The translations under genes and the position numbers were made by a program. A stretch of 64,000 bases of DNA, taken from assembly GCF_004103695.1 (NCBI RefSeq), contig NZ_CP035280.1, forward strand, positions 434,001 through 498,000. The letters are read 5' to 3'. The DNA is from Clostridium sp. JN-9 (GTDB lineage Bacteria; Bacillota; Clostridia; Clostridiales; Clostridiaceae). Below, piece by piece: positions 1 through 9,394 of the stretch (position 1 is its first letter; every line of letters begins with the position of its first letter). The notes beneath the pieces were generated by a model. That model had not been told where the DNA came from, ran no database searches, and was given only the letters and a program-made list of their open reading frames with translations.

Positions 1-3000
1 TTTAATCAAATTTGGTTTTTATATAACCATACTGGAATGTAAATTCAAGAAAACTCCTCCTTTTATATATATCCATGTCGGTTTTTATATAACCATACTG
101 GAATGTAAATACGGGAACATCACAGAAAGAACAATTATATTTTGTAGTTTTTATATAACCATACTGGAATGTAAATATCTTAGTTCATAATGCTATCAGA
201 ATAGCTCAATCGTTTTTATATAACCATACTGGAATGTAAATGAAGCAGGGCCACAGAATCCAACTATTGCTCAATAGTTTTTATATAACCATACTGGAAT
301 GTAAATAAAGATTTATTAAGCAAAGAACCATTGCAATCAATAGTTTTTATATAACCATACTGGAATGTAAATTGTACTATCTACACTCATAGCATTTATT
401 TACCTCCTGTTTTTATATAACCATACTGGAATGTAAATTTTTATATTTTTCCATTGCTTCAGTATCACCATCAGTTTTTATATAACCATACTGGAATGTA
501 AATTTACCTTATATGTTATAACGTATTGATACCCCTTAGTTTTTATATAACCATACTGGAATGTAAATTTTGTTAAACTTCTTTGCTATCAACTTCGTTA
601 AACGTTTTTATATAACCATACTGGAATGTAAATACTTTATTTACATGTTCATGAATTTGATTAACCATGTTTTTATATAACCATACTGGAATGTAAATTG
701 ATATATCTACCCTTAACATGGTTACATAAACAGTGTTTTTATATAACCATACTGGAATGTAAATTTTGTCTACTCTTCCTTGTTGTCAACTTCGTTAAAG
801 TTTTTATATAACCATACTGGAATGTAAATGCAATTATTATTGGTCTGCTCAAATAGAAATTCTTTGTTTTTATATAACCATACTGGAATGTAAATCAACA
901 TGGCTGAATTGGCTAGAGCAAAAGAATCAACGTTTTTATATAACCATACTGGAATGTAAATCCATTACATTTGACACTATGCATAAAAATAAGCACGTTT
1001 TTATATAACCATACTGGAATGTAAATGCTTCTATCCAGTCGGTTACATCTTTGTTATCTCCGTTTTTATATAACCATACTGGAATGTAAATCTGGAAGAA
1101 TGTATTTAGAACTCTTCTAGTATTGTCGTTTTTATATAACCATACTGGAATGTAAATGTATGAGAAAGAACAGCAAATAGTCGAATGGTTGCAGTTTTTA
1201 TATAACCATACTGGAATGTAAATAGTATCACTCATGCCACTTTCTACAAGCTCAGCTACGTTTTTATATAACCATACTGGAATGTAAATTGGAAAGTTTA
1301 ACAGAAATTGAAAGATTGATTATTAGTTTTTATATAACCATACTGGAATGTAAATACTTGAAACTCTTGCTTGTGTTATTTGGAATAGCAAGGTTTTTAT
1401 ATAACCATACTGGAATGTAAATATGACAGAATTTTAGAGATGTGTACGCCAGTTCTTAGTTTTTATATAACCATACTGGAATGTAAATTGAAAATGCAGT
1501 AAAACATGGGTTTTGGGAAGATTGGTTTTTATATAACCATACTGGAATGTAAATGATTTCATAGCACCTATTATGCTTTGGTAAAACTTAGTTTTTATAT
1601 AACCATACTGGAATGTAAATTCCAAAACAACAGGAGTATTGGCTTTTAAGTTTTTAGTTTTTATATAACCATACTGGAATGTAAATTTTTTTAAGTTGTG
1701 TAGGACTATTAGGATTACTAAGCGTTTTTATATAACCATACTGGAATGTAAATAAAACTAGAAATTTACTATTTTTACATGGGGAATGAGTTTTTATATA
1801 ACCATACTGGAATGTAAATTGGGAAGATGGAGGGAACAAATCTTAGGAGGAGTTGTTTTTATATAACCATACTGGAATGTAAATTAATTATTATAACACA
1901 AATATTTATAAGGAACTAGGTTTTTATATAACCATACTGGAATGTAAATTTACAACATTGACAAGAATTTCTGAGGATAATTTTAGTTTTTATATAACCA
2001 TACTGGAATGTAAATAACTCTTGGAGACATTGACACTACAGATGGGCATATGTTTTTATATAACCATACTGGAATGTAAATTGGGAAGATGGAGGGAACA
2101 AATCTTAGGAGGAGTTCGTTTTTATATAACCATACTGGAATGTAAATAGTTTAAAAGACATTGTATTCTTGGGTTCTTAAGTGGGTTTTTATATAACCAT
2201 ACTGGAATGTAAATTGGGTATGGGTAATCGAGTTCGAAAGAGTTAAGTCAGTTTTTATATAACCATACTGGAATGTAAATGTCTGTGGAAATCCAAAACT
2301 GTTACATGCTCATGTGGTTTTTATATAACCATACTGGAATGTAAATAAGAGAGAGGCTATAGTTAATGCAGATGATGAATAGTTTTTATATAACCATACT
2401 GGAATGTAAATCAAACTAAAAAGTAACACACCTGGTGGACTGCCATCGTTTTTATATAACCATACTGGAATGTAAATCAATAAACCCTGTTGGCAATGTT
2501 TCCTTAGTATAACGTTTTTATATAACCATACTGGAATGTAAATCCAGTAAGTAGCCTTAATTTATACTGTTGGCCATCGTTTTTATATAACCATACTGGA
2601 ATGTAAATTGTCGCAATTTATTTCTTGTTGCATCCTTAAAATAAGTTTTTATATAACCATACTGGAATGTAAATATATCTTTCACGTCTTCTACTATTTT
2701 TATATAATAAAGTTTTTATATAACCATACTGGAATGTAAATTATTGCGATATAACAGCAGCTGTAAAAGGAACTAAGGTTTTTATATAACCATACTGGAA
2801 TGTAAATCAGTTCTTTTCTTTTATTTATAATGTCTTTTGCTGTGTTTTTATATAACCATACTGGAATGTAAATATGATATTGGAAGATGGACTTGATTTT
2901 CAGCAGTTTGTTTTTATATAACCATACTGGAATGTAAATTTGTGCAGGAGGCTTGATTATGATAGCTGGTGAAAAGTTTTTATATAACCATACTGGAATG

Positions 3001-3137
3001 TAAATGCAAAATAATCTATAATACTAGTACTATCAACATAGTTTTTATATAACCATACTGGAATGTAAATAGTACCAGAGAAATTACGCATGTTGTTAGA
3101 AACAGAGTTTTTATTATAACTATACCCCTGTGTAAAT
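1..3137 (+). CRISPR. CRISPR array, trailer part, type I-B-like repeat
   Basis: A 30-base direct repeat (begins GTTTTTATATAACC, ends GGAATGTAAAT) occurs 47 times, first at 15-44 and last canonical copy at 3041-3070, separated by unique spacers of about 35-37 bases. A 48th, degenerate copy closes the array at 3107-3137. The window opens inside a spacer, so the array extends to the left. The degenerate copy marks the right side as the trailer end, and the repeat ending ATGTAAAT resembles 5' handles of clostridial I-B crRNAs, so transcription is inferred left to right with the leader off the window. No cas gene is present here. Some spacers are duplicated or related (see findings). Open reading frames crossing the array are spurious. 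Confidence 0.99.
3107..3137 (+). repeat. Degenerate terminal CRISPR repeat
   Basis: This 31-base copy keeps the GTTTTTAT start and the TGTAAAT end of the repeat, but the centre has drifted (an extra T, and TATACCCCTG in place of CATACTGGAA). Terminal repeats at the oldest, leader-distal end typically decay this way. It sets array orientation and supplies the boundary between CRISPR and flanking DNA; the following 167 bases up to the regulator gene are AT-rich and show nothing I can name. Confidence 0.9.
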
Positions 3138-3307
3138 TCATTAGAATTTAAATTTTTACACTTACATATAGATTATAAGTGCCTTAGCCTTGACATGTGA
3201 TGTATTTAAATTTGTTATTATTAATTAAGCTAATATTATATATGGTAAGATATATATAACAAACAAGTGATATAATTGATATTTCTATTCGTGATTTCTG
3301 CTAATTG

Positions 3308-5986
3308 ATGAACTATGGAAAGGTTAAGATTGGGGGCTTTACATTGGGGGATTACTACTTTAAAGGCGATGGAAGACATAAACTTAATAGAAAAGAAAAG
3401 GTATACGAAAAGCTGAAAACGATAACAAGAACTCTAAAGATTAACAATGATAGCTATAGGGATGAAGTTGGATTTGATGCTGGTTATATAGCTAAAATGC
3501 TGAATATTTCAAGAAATAATGTAAGCAAGGAATTAAACTGTCTCTTAAATGAAGGAAAAGCTATTAAGATTTTAGGAAAGCCTGTACTATATCTAGATAA
3601 AATATACATTGAATCAAAATTCAATATTATTATTGATGATCCTATTATTGCAAATGCTGATAAATTAAAAAAATTAATATTTAAGGATTCATTTGATAAT
3701 TTAACTAAAGAAAATAGCAATAAAATTCTTTATGAAGAAGTATCTGATTCTAACAAAATAAGAAGGTCTGTTTTTGACAATATCATAGGCTCAGATGATA
3801 GCTTAAAAAAACAAGTAAATCAAGCTAAGGCAGCAATAATGTATCCACCAAAGGGATTACATACTTTACTTATTGGTCCCACAGGAACTGGAAAAACTAC
3901 TTTTGCAGAAGTTATGTATCGTTATGCTGTAGAAATTGGGAAATTAAAACCTAATGCACCTTATGTAATATTTAATTGTGCTGATTATGCTGAAAACTCA
4001 CAACTTTTAATTTCTCATCTTTTTGGTTATGTAAAAGGTGCATTTACTGGTGCTGATACAGAGAAAAAGGGACTGGTAGACCAAGCAAATGGTGGGATAT
4101 TCTTTTTAGATGAAGTTCATCGCCTGTCTCCTGAAGGCCAGGAAATGTTATTTACACTTATCGATAGAGGAAAATATCGCAGATTAGGGGAATCTGAAAA
4201 TACAAGAAGTGCGGATATACTTATAATTGCTGCCACCACAGAAAATCCAAAGTCAGCAATCTTAGGTACATTTCTTAGAAGAATACCTGTTGTAATTAAT
4301 CTCCCAAGTTTAAGTCAGCGTTCATTAAAGGAAAGAATGACACTTATTTGTAGATTTTTTAGAGATGAATCTTCAAAAATTAAGGAACCTGTAACTGTGC
4401 AAAAAGAGGTTTTAAAGGTTTTGTTATTATACAATTGTCCGGGAAATATTGGCCAATTGAAGAATGATATTCAATTAATTTGTGCAAATGCATTTCTAGA
4501 ATATGTTACAAAACAACAGGATTCCATAAATATTAAATTATCACAAATTTCTTATAGATTTAAAGAAGGATTATTTTCTATAGATAATAAAAGAGAAGAA
4601 TTAACTCAAAATTTTAATCTCAATGATTTTGAAAATATAACCTTTAATGGTATTACAGAAAGTTTAGATGACAATTTAAAGGATGTGATTCTTTATGATG
4701 AATATAAAACTGAAGAAGATTTTTATGATTTAATCTTAAAAAATGCACAAAAGTTTTATAATGAAGGCTTTTCTACAAATCAGATTATAGAAAATATAAA
4801 TAAGCAAATTGAAAATCGCTTTGATTCCACACCTTCTAAAGTAAAAAATGGAGGCGAAACAAAAGCTGATAAAGAAGTTATTCTTAAAATTGTAACTCCT
4901 GATATTATTAAGATTGTGAAGGATTCACTAATAGAAACTGTTGGTATACTAAATACGTCATATGAAAAAGTGGTATATAGCCTGGCATTGCACATTGAAA
5001 CCCTTATAGAAAGGCTTAAATCAGGGCATATTGTGATACATCCTAATATTCAAAAAGCCTATAAAGATCATAAAAATGAATATGCAATAGCCCAGAAAAT
5101 CAAATGCAAACTTGAGGAAAAATCCTCAATTAAAATACCAGATGATGAGGTAGCTTTTATAGCCACGTTTTTATATTCAGTAAATATGAAAAAGGAACAG
5201 GGAAATATTGAAGTGTTAGTTATTACTCATGGATACGCCACTGCAACTAATATGGTTCAAGTAGTAAAAACACTTTTAGGATATGATTGTATTCATGCTT
5301 TAGATATGCCATTAGAAGAAAAGGCTGAAGTGGCTTTAGAAAAAGCTACTAGCATAGTAAAAAAAATAGATAAAGGCAGAGGAGTCCTTTTATTAGTTGA
5401 CATGGGATCTCTTACTACGTTCTCAGAAATAATCACAGAAAAAACTGGGATACCAACAAGAACTATTAGAATGGTAAGTACACCTATGGTAATAGAGGCA
5501 GCCAGAAAAGCCATGATGCCTAATATGAATTTAGATTTATTAGTCCAAAGTGTATTAAACACCAGTTACTTAATTGGAGAAGGAGTAAAAGTCAACAATT
5601 CTGCAGCTAAAGTTCAATGCCCTCATCTTATTTATGAGGATCGCTCAATAAATATGCTGGAGGAGACGCTTACTTTTTTAAATGTAAAAAAGGCTCATAA
5701 AACTCTAAGTAAAGTATTAGAAAAGATTGCTTTAGCATGCAATAAAAGTATAGATGAGATAATATATATCAAATTTTTGTTTCATTGTTCATGTATGATT
5801 GAAAGAGTTATTAGGAATGAGCCGCTTCCATATAAAAAGATTCGTGAAATTAAGGACACAAAGAAAAATCTTTATAATATAATAAAAGATTCATTTACTT
5901 TAGTTGAAGAAGTTTTTGGCATTATCATTCCAGATAGTGAACTGGCTTATATTGTTGAAATGATTGATACACATTTCAATTTATAA
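3308..5986 (+). CDS. LevR-type sigma-54-dependent PTS operon activator
   Basis: Predicted cytoplasmic transcription activator that responds to PTS phosphorylation and opens sigma-54 promoters. An N-terminal helix-turn-helix region (about residues 25-85) is followed by an AAA+ domain with Walker A GPTGTGKT near residue 190, the sigma-54-contacting GAFTGA loop near 245 and Walker B FFLDEVHR near 268. A PRD-like helical domain, a mannose-type EIIA domain with ITHGYATAT near 638, and a C-terminal PRD follow. Unlike the second activator in this window, no EIIB-like domain is evident. The start is uncertain: TTG at 3305 and ATG at 3308 are adjacent and neither has a good ribosome binding site. It lies upstream of a sigma-54 promoter and a mannose-family PTS operon, its presumed target. 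Confidence 0.93.
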   Translation: MNYGKVKIGGFTLGDYYFKGDGRHKLNRKEKVYEKLKTITRTLKINNDSYRDEVGFDAGYIAKMLNISRNNVSKELNCLLNEGKAIKILGKPVLYLDKIYIESKFNIIIDDPIIANADKLKKLIFKDSFDNLTKENSNKILYEEVSDSNKIRRSVFDNIIGSDDSLKKQVNQAKAAIMYPPKGLHTLLIGPTGTGKTTFAEVMYRYAVEIGKLKPNAPYVIFNCADYAENSQLLISHLFGYVKGAFTGADTEKKGLVDQANGGIFFLDEVHRLSPEGQEMLFTLIDRGKYRRLGESENTRSADILIIAATTENPKSAILGTFLRRIPVVINLPSLSQRSLKERMTLICRFFRDESSKIKEPVTVQKEVLKVLLLYNCPGNIGQLKNDIQLICANAFLEYVTKQQDSINIKLSQISYRFKEGLFSIDNKREELTQNFNLNDFENITFNGITESLDDNLKDVILYDEYKTEEDFYDLILKNAQKFYNEGFSTNQIIENINKQIENRFDSTPSKVKNGGETKADKEVILKIVTPDIIKIVKDSLIETVGILNTSYEKVVYSLALHIETLIERLKSGHIVIHPNIQKAYKDHKNEYAIAQKIKCKLEEKSSIKIPDDEVAFIATFLYSVNMKKEQGNIEVLVITHGYATATNMVQVVKTLLGYDCIHALDMPLEEKAEVALEKATSIVKKIDKGRGVLLLVDMGSLTTFSEIITEKTGIPTRTIRMVSTPMVIEAARKAMMPNMNLDLLVQSVLNTSYLIGEGVKVNNSAAKVQCPHLIYEDRSINMLEETLTFLNVKKAHKTLSKVLEKIALACNKSIDEIIYIKFLFHCSCMIERVIRNEPLPYKKIREIKDTKKNLYNIIKDSFTLVEEVFGIIIPDSELAYIVEMIDTHFNL

Positions 5987-6458
5987 TTAAGGGTCAATTG
6001 AAAAAGTAAATTCCAGTTTGAAAAAGTAACTTCAACCTATAAAAGGGATTAAAAAGTATTGCATAAGAAAAGAGGTTTATTTTGCCTAATATCTGGAACA
6101 AAAATGCAATAATTAACTATTAAATAGACAGGATAACATAAATTTTGGTATACAAAACAAAGGTGAGAAATAATCCATCTATTTTGTAAAAGTAATTTCC
6201 ACCTCAGTATTTTCTTAACCATCTAGTCAACATTATAACTGTAATTGATCATATTATCAAGGATGCTTCGCACCGCATAGCGGCTCCGTCCTTGACAATC
6301 TGTCCAATTACAAATTAGGAGTAGTTAAGATGGTTAAGGATAGTTATGTGAATGAACTTTGCACAACTAAAATCCACCCATTAATTTGAAAAACTAACTT
6401 CCACATTGAAATTCTCATGGGTGGAATTTACTATTTCAATTAATAATTTATAATTAAG
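5980..6458. mobile_element. Non-autonomous insertion element relic (IS21-like or MITE)
   Basis: Terminal inverted repeats of 20 bases at 5996-6015 (AATTGAAAAAGTAAATTCCA) and 6422-6441 match at 19 of 20 positions. They are flanked by a 12-base direct repeat TTTATAATTAAG at 5980-5991 and 6447-6458, which may be a target duplication. Shorter variants of the end sequence (TTTGAAAAAGTAACTTC, AAAGTAATTTCCACC, TTTGAAAAACTAACTTCCAC) recur inside both ends, as in IS21-family termini. The interior has no gene but holds a nested inverted repeat (6214-6338). The family assignment is an inference from the multiple end repeats; no transposase remains. Confidence 0.6.
6214..6338. repeat. Long nested inverted repeat inside the element relic
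   Basis: Three nested arms pair: CTTAACCATCT (6214-6224) with AGATGGTTAAG (6328-6338), TGTAATTG (6240-6247) with CAATTACA (6305-6312), and TCAAGGA (6257-6263) with TCCTTGA (6289-6295), with CCGC/GCGG near the tip. The tip is strikingly GC-rich compared with the surroundings. This could be a structured RNA, a protein-binding hairpin or a second nested element; the sequence alone does not decide. Confidence 0.6.
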
Positions 6459-6482
6459 CAAGGATATTTTTAATACAGAAGC

Positions 6483-6533
6483 AATACACATTCAATTATT
6501 TTATTATAATGGAAGGAATGTGTATTTTTTTAT
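6483..6533 (+). terminator. Inverted repeat followed by T-run (terminator and/or activator site)
   Basis: AATACACATTC at 6483-6493 pairs with GAATGTGTATT at 6516-6526, followed by a T-rich run. This could end the regulator transcript. A third copy of the half-site, AATACACATTT at 6623-6633, lies just upstream of the sigma-54 promoter, so the same element may instead be the upstream activator sequence. Confidence 0.5.
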
Positions 6534-6643
6534 TCTAAAAATTTACGGATTGAATAAAAAAATACTACAAAGGCACTAAAAATGCAAGGCTTGTTAAGAA
6601 GAAATGAATAAAATTCAATAGTAATACACATTTATTTTAATAT

Positions 6644-6660
6644 TTGGCATGACCTTTGCT
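6644..6660 (+). promoter_or_regulatory. Sigma-54 (-24/-12) promoter of PTS operon 1
   Basis: TTGGCAT, five bases, TTGCT: the invariant GG (6646-6647) and GC (6658-6659) are exactly 12 bases apart, as required for RpoN holoenzyme. It lies 37 bases upstream of the true IIA start and downstream of a LevR-type activator gene. Transcription would start near 6670, which rules out the ATG at 6649 that overlaps the promoter. Confidence 0.88.
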
Positions 6661-6696
6661 ATATATTATTCTGTAAAACAAAGAGGGGGTGACTTA

Positions 6697-7122
6697 ATGA
6701 TAGGAGTATTGATAGCTACTCATGGAGATTTTGGAAAAGAAATTTTAAAAAGTTCCGAACTTATTCTTGGAAAACAAGATCACACTTTAACTTTAAGTCT
6801 TAATTATGGAGATAGCATTGAGAAATTTGGTGAGCAGATTGTGAATGCAATACAATCATTAGAGAATGGAAGTGGAGTTTTAGTATTTACTGATCTTCTC
6901 GGGGCTAGCCCGTATAATGCAACTGCATTGAATTCAAATAAAGTTAACAATGCCAGATTTAGATGCATATGCGGTGTTAATTTACCCATGGTATTGGAAG
7001 CTCTTACCATGAGAAATAATTATGATTTAGACAAATTAACAGAACAGTGCATGGAAGCGGGAATGTCAGGAATAAAAGAACTTTTCCAAGAATTAAATAT
7101 TTATAATAAAAAAAATAATTAA
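6697..7122 (+). CDS. PTS mannose-family EIIA component
   Basis: Cytoplasmic phosphocarrier that takes phosphate from HPr and passes it to IIB. The N-terminal strand and active-site motif MIGVLIATHGDFGKEI contains the phosphorylatable histidine at residue 9; LVFTDLLGASPYN is the second conserved loop. Its 141 residues match a stand-alone IIA domain. The start at 6697 follows a strong AGAGGGGGTG ribosome binding site and is the first start downstream of the sigma-54 promoter. First gene of a IIA-IIB-IIC-IID operon; the IIB start is 15 bases beyond its stop. Confidence 0.95.
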   Translation: MIGVLIATHGDFGKEILKSSELILGKQDHTLTLSLNYGDSIEKFGEQIVNAIQSLENGSGVLVFTDLLGASPYNATALNSNKVNNARFRCICGVNLPMVLEALTMRNNYDLDKLTEQCMEAGMSGIKELFQELNIYNKKNN

Positions 7123-7137
7123 GGTGGGGTGGTAATT

Positions 7138-7620
7138 ATGTTGAATATTGTGCTTACAAGGATAGACGATAGATTAATTCATGGACAGGTAATAACAGCA
7201 TGGTCAAAAGTTACAAAAGCAAACAGAATAATTATTGTTGATGATGCAGTAGCTAATGATTCATTTATGGTAAACGTTTTAAAGGCTGCGGCACCAACAT
7301 CACTTAAAGTTGAAATTTTTGGTACAGAAGAGGCTGTAAAGGTTATAAACGGAGGAACAAACAATGGTGATGCAGAGAGAGTGATTATTTTAGTTAAGAC
7401 ACCTAAAACTATTACAAAACTCGTAAGCCAAGGAGTTGCAATAAAAGAAGTAAATCTTGGCGGTATGGGTGCAACACAAGGACGAAAACAACTTTATAAG
7501 AATATATCGGCATCAGAAGAAGAAAGACAAGCATTTAAAGACCTTATGGATAAGGGAATAGACGTTTCAATAAAAATTGTTCCTGATGCAAAACAGGTTT
7601 CAATAAAAAAATTATTATAA
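7138..7620 (+). CDS. PTS mannose-family EIIB component
   Basis: Cytoplasmic domain that phosphorylates the incoming sugar. The motif TRIDDRLIHGQVITAW near the N-terminus carries the phosphorylatable histidine in the conserved RLIHGQV context, and GGMGATQGRKQLYKNI is the usual later loop. The protein has 160 residues, normal for the PTSIIB sorbose/mannose family. The start at 7138 is chosen over GTG 7129 because the GGTGGGG ribosome binding site lies 8 bases upstream. It sits between IIA and IIC in the sigma-54-driven operon. Confidence 0.95.
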   Translation: MLNIVLTRIDDRLIHGQVITAWSKVTKANRIIIVDDAVANDSFMVNVLKAAAPTSLKVEIFGTEEAVKVINGGTNNGDAERVIILVKTPKTITKLVSQGVAIKEVNLGGMGATQGRKQLYKNISASEEERQAFKDLMDKGIDVSIKIVPDAKQVSIKKLL

Positions 7621-7635
7621 AGGGAGGGAAGTAAA

Positions 7636-8403
7636 ATGCATGTTACATTCTTACAGGCTGCATTAATTGGTTTATTTTATTATATCTCATGGAGTCCTTG
7701 GTTTACTTATGCTGGTTTCTTTACATTTAACAGACCGCTGGTAGCAGGATTTATAACTGGAATCATTTTAGGAAAACCGCTAGAGGGAGCTTTAATTGGG
7801 GCAGGTATTAATGTTATTTACCTTGGATTCATTTCAGCTGGAGGAGCTCAAATGGGAGATCCTTCATTTGCTGGGTATGCTGGAACTGCACTTGCTTTAA
7901 TATCAAATTTAGATGTTAAAACTGCAATGGCAATTTCAGTACCTTTAGGAACAATAGCTACAGTTATATGGATTGCTAAGATGACAATAAATTCATTTTT
8001 CGTTCATTGGGCTGATAAGGAAGTTGAAAAAGGGAATATAGATGCTCTTCCTTTTATAGACGTAGTACCACCGCAAATTTTACTTTTCATAGTCAGCTTT
8101 ATACCAGCTACATTAGTTGTATACTATGGACCCAATGCTGTATCTGGATTACTTAGTGTTATGAGCCCAAATGTATTACATGTTTTTGATGTAATAGGCG
8201 AAATGCTACCAGCTTTAGGTATTGCAATGAACTTAAAATTAATAGGGAATTCGTTTACAATGCCATTCTTTGTATTAGGTATAATTTTATCTGTTTACTT
8301 TAAATTAGACATAGTTATTATTTCAATTATTGGAGCAATAATTGCATTAACAGTAACTAACATTAAAAATAGTTCTTCCACTGGGACTAGTGCAAGTGCA
8401 TAA
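7636..8403 (+). CDS. PTS mannose-family EIIC component
   Basis: Integral membrane subunit that forms the sugar path together with IID. At 255 residues it has many hydrophobic segments, and motifs typical of the EII-Sor family are visible: FNRPLVAGFITGIILGKPLEGALIGA near residues 30-55, a glycine-rich GAGINVIYLGFISAGGAQMGDPS stretch (broken here only by being one conserved loop) and GEMLPALGIAMNLK near 190. A GGAGGG ribosome binding site precedes the ATG by 8 bases. It lies 15 bases after IIB and 24 bases before IID, consistent with one transcript. Confidence 0.95.
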   Translation: MHVTFLQAALIGLFYYISWSPWFTYAGFFTFNRPLVAGFITGIILGKPLEGALIGAGINVIYLGFISAGGAQMGDPSFAGYAGTALALISNLDVKTAMAISVPLGTIATVIWIAKMTINSFFVHWADKEVEKGNIDALPFIDVVPPQILLFIVSFIPATLVVYYGPNAVSGLLSVMSPNVLHVFDVIGEMLPALGIAMNLKLIGNSFTMPFFVLGIILSVYFKLDIVIISIIGAIIALTVTNIKNSSSTGTSASA

Positions 8404-8427
8404 AATAATTGAAGGAGGAGTGTAAAA

Positions 8428-9288
8428 ATGGGAGAGGTTAAAACTTCTATAAATAAAAGTAACGTTGTAAATAATGAAGCAAAAAGAGTATTAACTAAAA
8501 GAGATATATTTAACTCATGGATCAGATGGTTTATGTTTGCTCAATCTAATTATAATTATGAAAGAATGCAAGCTACAGGTTTTGCGCATTCTATGTTGCC
8601 GGCAATTAAGAAGCTATACCCTGATAAAAATGATAGAAAAGCTGCAGTACAAAGACATTTAGCTTTTTTCAATACAGAACCTGTTTGTGGATCTGTAATT
8701 CATGGGATTACCTTAGCTATGGAAGAAGAAAAAGCTAATGGAAAACCAATAGCTGATGAGTCATTTAATGCTATAAAGACAGGATTAATGGGACCATTAG
8801 CTGGAATCGGAGATACCCTGACACAAGGAATAATAACACCTATTATGCTTTCAATTTGTATAGGGATTACAAACAATAAAAACATAGCAGGTCCTATAAT
8901 ATTTTTAATAGCTCAATATTCTATAATGATAGGTATTTCATTTAGTATGTGGACTAATGGCTATAAATTTGGGAAAAAGGCTGTGGAACAAATACTTCAA
9001 AGTGGGAAAATTAATAAAGTGATAGAGGGAGCATCACTGCTTGGTACTCTTGTTATGGGAGGACTTGTAGGTAGATTTGTTCCACTAAAAATGGCGGTAA
9101 ATTTAAATATTGGTCAAGTAAAATTTAATTTGCAAACAGATTTATTAGATAAGTTGATGCCAGGATTAATACCATTATTATTAACATTATTTGTGCTTAA
9201 AATGGTTAAGAAAGGTGTTTCACCAATAAAACTTATGGGAATTCTAATTGCTGCAGGTACAATTACAGGGATCTTAGGTATATTCTAA
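8428..9288 (+). CDS. PTS mannose-family EIID component
   Basis: Second membrane subunit of the permease. The family start LTKRDIFNSWIRWF, followed by NYERMQATGFAHSM, FFNTEP and GLMGPLAGIGDTLTQG, is diagnostic of EIID. It has 286 residues with C-terminal membrane segments. The start follows GAAGGAGGAG. A strong terminator (9297-9340) lies just after it, so the two metabolic genes beyond are reached by read-through or by their own promoter. Confidence 0.95.
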   Translation: MGEVKTSINKSNVVNNEAKRVLTKRDIFNSWIRWFMFAQSNYNYERMQATGFAHSMLPAIKKLYPDKNDRKAAVQRHLAFFNTEPVCGSVIHGITLAMEEEKANGKPIADESFNAIKTGLMGPLAGIGDTLTQGIITPIMLSICIGITNNKNIAGPIIFLIAQYSIMIGISFSMWTNGYKFGKKAVEQILQSGKINKVIEGASLLGTLVMGGLVGRFVPLKMAVNLNIGQVKFNLQTDLLDKLMPGLIPLLLTLFVLKMVKKGVSPIKLMGILIAAGTITGILGIF

Positions 9289-9296
9289 ATAATAAT

Positions 9297-9340
9297 GAGG
9301 ATTTTTTAAGAAACACAAATTTTTAAAGAATCCTCTTTTT
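9297..9340 (+). terminator. Rho-independent terminator after PTS operon 1
   Basis: GAGGATTTTTTAA (9297-9309) pairs with TTAAAGAATCCTC (9323-9335) over 13 bases with one G-U pair, followed by TTTTT. Confidence 0.85.
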
Positions 9341-9394
9341 CGATCAAGTATAAAAATTTAATTTAAATATAATATTGAGAAGGGAAAAATAAGA

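Noticed and set aside
936-1839. Minus-strand open reading frames in the CRISPR array with repeated YIPVWLYKN or FTFQYGYIKT peptides
   Set aside because: They are translations of the CRISPR repeat and spacers; no ribosome binding site or conserved protein is involved.
6649-6696. Upstream ATG as the start of the first EIIA gene
   Set aside because: This ATG lies inside the sigma-54 promoter and before the likely transcription start. The ATG at 6697 has the ribosome binding site and the conserved N-terminus.
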